Source: Bacteroidota bacterium (GTDB lineage Bacteria; Bacteroidota; Bacteroidia; Bacteroidales; WCHB1-69). Taken from it: 11,894 nucleotides of DNA. Every line of letters starts with the position of its first letter. Position 1 is the stretch's first letter. Positions 7,092-11,894 of the stretch are shown here, one piece after another. Location of the stretch: assembly GCA_023459435.1 (NCBI GenBank), contig JAEWUL010000072.1:1-11894 (forward strand). Direction: 5' to 3'. The notes under the pieces are model-generated. The model saw only the letters and a program-made list of their open reading frames with translations, was not told the origin of the DNA and searched no databases. The translations under genes and the position numbers were made by a program.

Positions 7092-7649
7092 ATGATAATC
7101 GGAATTACAGGAACTATTGGTGCCGGAAAGGGTACTATTGTTGACTATTTGATAGAAAAGTACGCTTTTCAACACTATTCAGTACGCAATTTCTTAATCG
7201 ATGAAGCGGAAAAAAGAGGATTGCCTTTAAACAGAGATGTGTATGTAGCAATCGCTAACGAATTAAGGGAGCAGAACTCCCCCTCTTTTATTACCGATCA
7301 GATTCATAAAATTGCCATTACAAATGGCGGAAATGCCGTGATTGAAAGTATCAGAACACCCGGCGAAATTGAATCACTTCGTAGAAAAGGGGATTTCTTC
7401 CTCCTGGCTGTGGATGCTGAACCCCATTTAAGATATGACAGAATCATTGTACGCAATTCTGAAACCGATAAAATCGATTTTGATACTTTTCTCGCTAACG
7501 AAAAAAGAGAACTCTCCTCCACCGATCCCAATAAACAAAATTTAAGTGAATGTATCCGTCAGGCCGATGATGTTATCCGCAATGATCATGATATTCCGAC
7601 ACTCCATCATCAAATAGATCAAATCATTTTAAAATACTTACACAACTAA
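7092..7649 (+). CDS. P-loop kinase-like protein (nucleotide or dephospho-CoA kinase fold)
   Basis: This 185-residue cytoplasmic protein begins directly with a Walker A loop, GTIGAGKGT (residues 7-15, Lys13). The arrangement resembles small NMP-kinase-fold enzymes: a substrate-binding helix with SVRNFLIDEA, a strand ending in VIESIRTPGE, an Arg-containing lid (RYDRIIVRNS), and a C-terminal ADDVIRND segment similar to the AD..I.N stretch of dephospho-CoA kinase-like proteins and the UPF0200 family. The substrate is unknown. Dephospho-CoA kinase proper is less likely because its usual N-terminal GGIGSGKS / DAD pattern is absent. The gene heads a run that also contains dCMP deaminase, which makes a nucleotide substrate plausible but not shown. 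ATG 7092 is preceded by an A-rich leader (TTTACAAAAAA) and the flippase gene follows after 13 nt. Confidence 0.8.
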   Translation: MIIGITGTIGAGKGTIVDYLIEKYAFQHYSVRNFLIDEAEKRGLPLNRDVYVAIANELREQNSPSFITDQIHKIAITNGGNAVIESIRTPGEIESLRRKGDFFLLAVDAEPHLRYDRIIVRNSETDKIDFDTFLANEKRELSSTDPNKQNLSECIRQADDVIRNDHDIPTLHHQIDQIILKYLHN

Positions 7650-7662
7650 CGAATCCCTGGTT

Positions 7663-8709
7663 ATGAACAAAAAATGGATTAAAAAACTCTTACAACTTGT
7701 TTTCTTTCTCGGTGTCGGTGTGTTTTTTATTTGGCTCTCTATCAAAGATTTATCTTCACATGACATTCAAATCATCAAAGAAAGTTCTCTTGGTATTTTC
7801 AGACCAAAACCGTTCTTTTTCGTCATGCTTTCCATAGTGGTTATGGCTTTTGGTCATTATTGCCGGGGCCTCAGAAGTGTGATGTTAATCAAACCATTAG
7901 GCTATGAATTGAGAAAGAGCACCTCTTTTTATGCCGTGATGGTGAGCTACCTGGCCAATCTGGCTTTCCCTCGCCTGGGTGAGGTTCTAAGATGTAGTTT
8001 TTTACAACGCTACGATAAGATCCCTTTCCAAAAATCTTTGGGGACCATTGTCACAGAGCGCGTTATTGACTTGATCATCTGGGCTTTCTTAATGGTGTTA
8101 GCCATCGCTTTGAACACTTCTGTTCTGTCGGAACTGGTGGTGGATCAAAATACCGGTGAAACAATGGGCTTGTGGATAAGCCATAAGTTTTCTACTATGC
8201 TCCATAATTATCTCCTCATCACCATTGGAATTCTCGCTTTGGGATCACTTATTGCCCTCTATTTTACCCGTAAACACTGGATGAAAGTGCCCTTTTTTGC
8301 AAAAATCGGACATCTGATGAAAGGAGTTTGGCAAGGGTTGATCTCAATCAAAGATCTGAAAAATCCGACCCTCTTTATCTTTTATTCTCTTTGTATCTGG
8401 ACCTCCTACTTCCTGGGTTCCTATATCATGTTTTTTGCCTTTGATTTTTTAAGTGGACTCGGTTTTACTCCCGCACTCTCTATACTGGCATTCGGAACCA
8501 TAGGTTTTATGGTAGCTCAGGGTGGTTTAGGGGCTTATCCTTTATTGGTTGCTGAAATATTCGTCCTCTACGGTGTGAAATATACTCAGGGACTCGCCGC
8601 TGCCTGGATCGGATGGAGCGCTCAAACCGTTATGATTCTGATCCTCGGATTTGCTTCCCTGGTGCTCGCTGCTTTTATCAATAAAAAAGTGGACTTGAAA
8701 ACAACATAG
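7663..8709 (+). CDS. Flippase-like integral membrane protein (LPG synthase TM / UPF0104 family)
   Basis: This 348-residue inner membrane protein has about eight hydrophobic segments, beginning at residues 7-25. It carries the family hallmark in the third segment region: SYLANLAFPRLGEVLRC followed by TIVTERVIDLI. It corresponds to the transmembrane half of lysylphosphatidylglycerol synthase (MprF) without the synthase domain, a family thought to move or help move lipids or lipid-linked intermediates; substrates are mostly unproven. It lies 13 nt after the kinase-like gene and 3 nt before rfaE2. With rfaE2, an M23 peptidase and uppP downstream, an envelope lipid or LPS role is a reasonable inference. 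Specific substrate unknown. Confidence 0.88.
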   Translation: MNKKWIKKLLQLVFFLGVGVFFIWLSIKDLSSHDIQIIKESSLGIFRPKPFFFVMLSIVVMAFGHYCRGLRSVMLIKPLGYELRKSTSFYAVMVSYLANLAFPRLGEVLRCSFLQRYDKIPFQKSLGTIVTERVIDLIIWAFLMVLAIALNTSVLSELVVDQNTGETMGLWISHKFSTMLHNYLLITIGILALGSLIALYFTRKHWMKVPFFAKIGHLMKGVWQGLISIKDLKNPTLFIFYSLCIWTSYFLGSYIMFFAFDFLSGLGFTPALSILAFGTIGFMVAQGGLGAYPLLVAEIFVLYGVKYTQGLAAAWIGWSAQTVMILILGFASLVLAAFINKKVDLKTT

Positions 8710-8712
8710 ATT

Positions 8713-9189
8713 ATGAAATTTCCGATCCAAGAAAAAATCATCACCAGATCACAGTTTGAAACCCTGAAACCCTCTCTTTCAGATCAGAAAATCGTTTTTA
8801 CAAACGGATGTTTTGATATCATTCACCTGGGACATATCCAATATCTTGCTCAGGCCAGAGAACTCGGCGACCTTTTAGTAGTGGGCCTGAATACCGATCT
8901 TTCAGTGAAAAGACTGAAAGGGGAATCCAGACCCGTTAACCCCGAATTTGCTCGGGCAATGGTACTCGCGGCCCTTCAGTTCGTAGATTTTGTGATCCTA
9001 TTTGATGAAGATACCCCTCTGAACCTGATTCATACTATATCCCCCGATTTTCTGGTAAAAGGGGGCGACTATTCAATAGACCAGATTGTGGGTGCCGATT
9101 TCGTAATCGAAAAGGGGGGTAAAGTGATCACGCTCCCTTTTGTAGAGGGCTTCTCCTCTTCTAACATTATTCAAAACACCAATCCATAA
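8713..9189 (+). CDS. rfaE2: D-glycero-beta-D-manno-heptose 1-phosphate adenylyltransferase
   Basis: A cytidylyltransferase-superfamily enzyme that makes ADP-heptose from heptose 1-phosphate for LPS core synthesis. It corresponds to the C-terminal domain of the bifunctional HldE as a free-standing 158-residue protein. The nucleotide-binding signature [13 protein letters not shown] spans residues 29-41 (HLGH at 38-41). [13 protein letters not shown] and SRPVN follow, then FDEDTP and LVKGGDY, which are typical of this subfamily. The usual STS..I near the C-terminus is SSSNII. The partner kinase domain (HldE N-terminal, rfaE1) and the heptose isomerase and epimerase are not in the window. The start is 3 nt after the flippase stop, indicating co-translation. 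The specific heptose substrate is inferred from subfamily motifs. Confidence 0.9.
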   Translation: MKFPIQEKIITRSQFETLKPSLSDQKIVFTNGCFDIIHLGHIQYLAQARELGDLLVVGLNTDLSVKRLKGESRPVNPEFARAMVLAALQFVDFVILFDEDTPLNLIHTISPDFLVKGGDYSIDQIVGADFVIEKGGKVITLPFVEGFSSSNIIQNTNP

Positions 9190-9191
9190 AT

Positions 9192-10148
9192 ATGAAAAAA
9201 GAGCACTTGATCTTCATTCTCATTTGGATAACTTGTCATATCTCATTGGCTCAAACCATTGGAGTAGATATTGATGATCAAACTCAAAACAGAGCTCTTG
9301 TCGATAATGAACTCTATCTTATCCCCGAATGGGATCAACTTGATTTTTCAGAAATCGTACTGATTCAGGAACCATTTCAAATTCCTGCCTATCACCTCTA
9401 TAATCAATTATGGGATACCATGCATATCAGATCCACTGTTTTTGAGATCCCATTTTTCCAAAATAGCTTGAAAATCAATCTGATCGAAAACCATAATAAC
9501 CCTTTCGCTTTCCCCTGCTCCGGAAATTTGATCCTCGATTACGGATTCCATAAAAAAGTGTTTCATGCCGGAGTTGACTTTGCCGAAACAAAAGGAGCAC
9601 CTGTCGTTGCCTGCTTCGATGGCGTAGTCAGAGTTGCCAGATATTATAACGATTATGGTAAAGTTGTGGTGATCAGACACTATAATGGCCTCGAAACCGT
9701 TTATGCCCACCTGGATCAGATGACAGTGGTCCCCGGTCAAATCGTTAATGCCGGTCAACTGGTCGGAAATGCAGGAAATTCAGGAAATACAATCGAAACA
9801 ATCCTCCATTTCGAAATCCGACTATTCAACCAATTAATAAACCCCAATAAAGTTATTGATTTTATCAATAGAAAACTGAAGGATGATCAGGTGGAATTGC
9901 TCATCTCAGATTTTAATATGGTACCTGTCGTAACACCTGATCTGATCAGAATGGATCCCATTTACAGAAATGTACTATATCCGGAAAAAACAAAAGATAA
10001 TCCAAAATTTCATGTGGTTAAAAGTGGGGATACCCTTTTCAAAATTGCTAGAATCTATAATACTACAGTAGAGCAACTGATCAAATGGAACAATCTGAAA
10101 GGGGATGGTGCAAATTTGCAACTGGATCAAAAAATTAGAGTTCAATAA
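9192..10148 (+). CDS. Secreted M23-family peptidase with C-terminal LysM, altered active site
   Basis: An exported 318-residue murein-binding protein. A signal peptide covers residues 1-20 or so (cleavage near SLA-QT). After a roughly 100-residue linker region comes a lysostaphin-type M23 domain (about 105-225) and then a LysM at about 272-318 (HVVKSGDTLFKIARIYNTT). Zinc ligands are visible: H125 and D129 in HAGVD, and H206 in ILHFE. The catalytic His of YAHL is H173. The first His of the normal HLH motif is replaced by Ile204 (ATC at 9801-9803), so peptidase activity is doubtful; such proteins can act as amidase activators or scaffolds, as EnvC does. It starts 2 nt after rfaE2 and is presumably part of the same transcript. 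An alternative is a still-active variant enzyme. Confidence 0.9.
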   Translation: MKKEHLIFILIWITCHISLAQTIGVDIDDQTQNRALVDNELYLIPEWDQLDFSEIVLIQEPFQIPAYHLYNQLWDTMHIRSTVFEIPFFQNSLKINLIENHNNPFAFPCSGNLILDYGFHKKVFHAGVDFAETKGAPVVACFDGVVRVARYYNDYGKVVVIRHYNGLETVYAHLDQMTVVPGQIVNAGQLVGNAGNSGNTIETILHFEIRLFNQLINPNKVIDFINRKLKDDQVELLISDFNMVPVVTPDLIRMDPIYRNVLYPEKTKDNPKFHVVKSGDTLFKIARIYNTTVEQLIKWNNLKGDGANLQLDQKIRVQ

Positions 10149-10164
10149 TGTCTAAAACGGATAT

Positions 10165-10656
10165 ATGGAAGAATCAAAATATGTAAGACCAAGCTGGGAT
10201 GAATATTTCATGGAAATAGCTCATACCGTTAGCAAACGTGCCACTTGCGACAGAGGAAGAAGTGGTTGTGTGATTGTTAGAGATCGCCAGATTTTAGTAA
10301 CCGGCTACGTGGGCTCCCCAATTGGAATGCCCCATTGTGATGATGTGGGGCACCAGATGAAACAGATGGTCCACGAAGATGGCTCTGTGACCAATCATTG
10401 CGTCAGAACCGTTCACGCAGAACAAAATGCGATTTGTCAGGCAGCTAAACTGGGAATTTCGCTATTAAATAGTACCCTCTACTGTAGAATGACTCCCTGC
10501 AGAGTGTGTGCTATGTTGATCATCAATTGTGGAATCACCCGCGTCGTTTGTGAAAAAAAATACCATGCAGGGGGTGAATCGGAAGAGATGTTCAGAATGG
10601 CGGGTGTAAAATTAGAGTTCTTTTCAGAGCAAACCATGCAATACGAAAAACAATAA
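10165..10656 (+). CDS. dCMP deaminase (ComEB-type cytidine/deoxycytidylate deaminase)
   Basis: This cytoplasmic zinc enzyme converts dCMP to dUMP, the substrate of thymidylate synthase. The 163 residues contain the zinc and catalytic motif HAE (H84 as ligand, E86 as proton shuttle) and PCRVC (C112 and C115 as ligands). The GYVGSPIGMPHCDD and HCVRTVHAE stretches are typical of the dCMP deaminase subfamily, not of tRNA or riboflavin deaminases. A second ATG upstream (10148) is out of frame, so 10165 is the start, 16 nt after the M23 gene and the widest gap in this run. uppP begins 3 nt after the stop. Its position among envelope genes is most simply explained by operon packing. Assignment to dCMP over other deoxynucleotides is by subfamily motif only. 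Confidence 0.9.
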   Translation: MEESKYVRPSWDEYFMEIAHTVSKRATCDRGRSGCVIVRDRQILVTGYVGSPIGMPHCDDVGHQMKQMVHEDGSVTNHCVRTVHAEQNAICQAAKLGISLLNSTLYCRMTPCRVCAMLIINCGITRVVCEKKYHAGGESEEMFRMAGVKLEFFSEQTMQYEKQ

Positions 10657-10659
10657 ACC

Positions 10660-11454
10660 ATGAACGGATTTGAAGCTTTTATCTTAGGGATCATTCAAGG
10701 AATCACCGAATTTCTACCTGTCAGCAGCAGTGGCCATCTCGTAATCGGCAAAGAGTTGTTGGGCTTGTCCACCAGTGATAATATCGTGTTTGAAACGATG
10801 GTCCACTTTGGTACCGTTTTGAGTACCATCACAATTCTTAGAAAAGAGATTCTTCATCTTGTGATGAAACTTTTTAAACTGGAATGGAATGAGGAAACCC
10901 AATATATCGGAAAAATACTCCTCTCCATGATTCCCGTGATGATCGTGGGCCTCTTTTTGAAAGATCATGTGGAAGCTTTGTTCGGTGAAGGGATCTTGTT
11001 GGTTGGTGTCATGTTGATGATTACAGCTCTATTGTTGACCCTTACGAATTTTGTGAAATTTAAACAAAGAAAAAACGTTGGCTGGGGCTCCTCTTTTATT
11101 ATTGGGTTAGCTCAGGCCGTGGCCGTTATGCCAGGCTTATCCCGCTCCGGAACCACTATCGCAACCGGTTTGTTATTGGGTGTGAGAAAAGATGAGGTCG
11201 CTAAATTCTCTTTCCTAATGGTCTTAATCCCAATCCTGGGCGAAACATTTCTCGGAATAGTGGGCGGTGATTTTTCTACAGCCGCTTCAGGAATCCCAAC
11301 CTCTTCTCTCATTATCGGATTCTTAGCATCCTACACTGTGGGTTGTTTTGCATGTAAATGGATGATTGAACTGGTCAAAAAAGCAAATCTAATCTGGTTC
11401 GCCATCTACTGTGCAATAGCAGGCGCCCTGGCTATCATTACCGGACTTATTTAA
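10660..11454 (+). CDS. uppP: Undecaprenyl-diphosphatase (UppP/BacA)
   Basis: UppP dephosphorylates undecaprenyl diphosphate released after peptidoglycan and O-antigen assembly, recycling the lipid carrier; high dosage gives bacitracin resistance. The 264-residue polytopic inner membrane protein has the N-terminal active-site motif QGITEFLPVSSSGHL with Glu17 and His26, and the second motif PGLSRSGTT with Arg162 (codon 11143-11145). Several hydrophobic segments follow through the C-terminus. Length matches the family. The start is 3 nt after the dCMP deaminase stop and the truB ATG follows after 1 nt, so translation is probably coupled. A uppP-truB arrangement is common in Bacteroidota (general knowledge). 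Confidence 0.97.
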   Translation: MNGFEAFILGIIQGITEFLPVSSSGHLVIGKELLGLSTSDNIVFETMVHFGTVLSTITILRKEILHLVMKLFKLEWNEETQYIGKILLSMIPVMIVGLFLKDHVEALFGEGILLVGVMLMITALLLTLTNFVKFKQRKNVGWGSSFIIGLAQAVAVMPGLSRSGTTIATGLLLGVRKDEVAKFSFLMVLIPILGETFLGIVGGDFSTAASGIPTSSLIIGFLASYTVGCFACKWMIELVKKANLIWFAIYCAIAGALAIITGLI

Positions 11455-11455
11455 T

Positions 11456-11894
11456 ATGGAACTCAACAGACCCGAAAACAGAAATATTCATAAAACCAGA
11501 TTTAGCTTCCCGGAGTTAAACATCGACCCCGAAGGGGCCATCCTTGTATTCGATAAACCCTATCGGTGTACCTCTTTTGATGTGGTTGCCAAATTGAAAA
11601 ACTATATCAAAAAGGAATTGAAACTGAAAATAAAAGTGGGACATGCCGGAACGCTCGATCCATTGGCTACCGGAATCATCATTGTGTGTGTGGGTTCCTT
11701 TACCAAAAAAATTGATTCCCTTATGGGCCTCGAAAAAGAGTATACCGGAACCATCCAGCTCGGAGCGACTACCTCCAGTTACGACCTCGAAAAAGAGATC
11801 AACGAAACCTTTCCGTTCGAACATATCACCCACGAAATGGTACTTCAAACTGCAAAACGGTTCACAGGAACTATAGATCAGATCCCTCCTCACT
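11456..11894 (+). CDS. truB: tRNA pseudouridine-55 synthase, N-terminal part (cut by window end)
   Basis: TruB converts U55 in the T loop of tRNAs to pseudouridine and also acts as a tRNA folding chaperone. About 146 residues are visible; the frame stays open to the last base. The opening LVFDKPYRCTSFDVV corresponds to the family's KP.G.TS.. segment (here Arg replaces the usual Gly). The catalytic motif is VGHAGTLDPLATG with Asp68 (codon 11657-11659), followed by KEYTGTIQLGATTSSYD, typical of TruB. The N-terminus carries about 20 extra residues before the core (MELNRPENR...), possibly an extension. ATG 11456 lies 1 nt after the uppP stop. Confidence 0.95.
   Translation, partial: MELNRPENRNIHKTRFSFPELNIDPEGAILVFDKPYRCTSFDVVAKLKNYIKKELKLKIKVGHAGTLDPLATGIIIVCVGSFTKKIDSLMGLEKEYTGTIQLGATTSSYDLEKEINETFPFEHITHEMVLQTAKRFTGTIDQIPPH

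Noticed and set aside
7092..10656. Phage-defence or nucleotide-depletion system built on the kinase and the deaminase
   Set aside because: The two genes are separated by three envelope genes, the deaminase has a complete housekeeping dCMP deaminase layout without extra domains, and nothing else suggests a defence island.
11516..11893. Long - strand open frame at the right end
   Set aside because: The + strand encodes an unmistakable TruB N-terminus with its catalytic motif; the antisense frame is a shadow.

Overview
The window reads as an ordinary housekeeping stretch of a Bacteroidota chromosome. The evidence is fourfold. There is a type IX secretion (T9SS) C-terminal sorting domain protein. 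The miaA gene is of the second (GTGKDL) Bacteroidota type. Three TAnnTTTG promoter -7 elements precede genes. Starts have A-rich leaders and no Shine-Dalgarno sequences. A genus cannot be named from this. All twelve genes lie on the + strand, coding density is very high, and no non-coding stretch exceeds about 120 bases. I see no RNA genes, mobile elements or CRISPR.

Layout: (1) 1-2754 holds the C-terminal two thirds of DNA polymerase I (polA, cut by the window edge), followed 7 nt later by the tRNA A37 prenyltransferase miaA. (2) 2765-3652 is folD with its own promoter inside/after the miaA end. (3) 3685-6676 is gcvP, the fused glycine decarboxylase P-protein, with a promoter and a strong intrinsic terminator. 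(4) 6694-7008 is a 104-residue secreted protein that is little more than a signal peptide and a T9SS sorting domain. (5) From 7041 a promoter leads into a tightly packed seven-gene run with gaps of 1-16 nt: P-loop kinase-like protein, flippase-like membrane protein, heptose-1-phosphate nucleotidylyltransferase (rfaE2), LysM/M23 peptidase, dCMP deaminase, undecaprenyl-diphosphatase (uppP), and the start of truB (cut by the right edge).

Functional themes: folD and gcvP both act on 5,10-methylene-tetrahydrofolate, and dCMP deaminase supplies dUMP, the other substrate of thymidylate synthase. Flippase, rfaE2, M23/LysM and uppP are all envelope functions (LPS core heptose, murein, lipid carrier recycling). 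miaA and truB modify tRNA.

I found no convincing new multi-gene system. The points worth a second look are at residue level: an apparently dead proofreading domain in PolA, an M23 peptidase lacking one catalytic histidine, a FolD with His in place of the usual active-site Tyr, and the passenger-less T9SS protein sitting directly behind a terminator.
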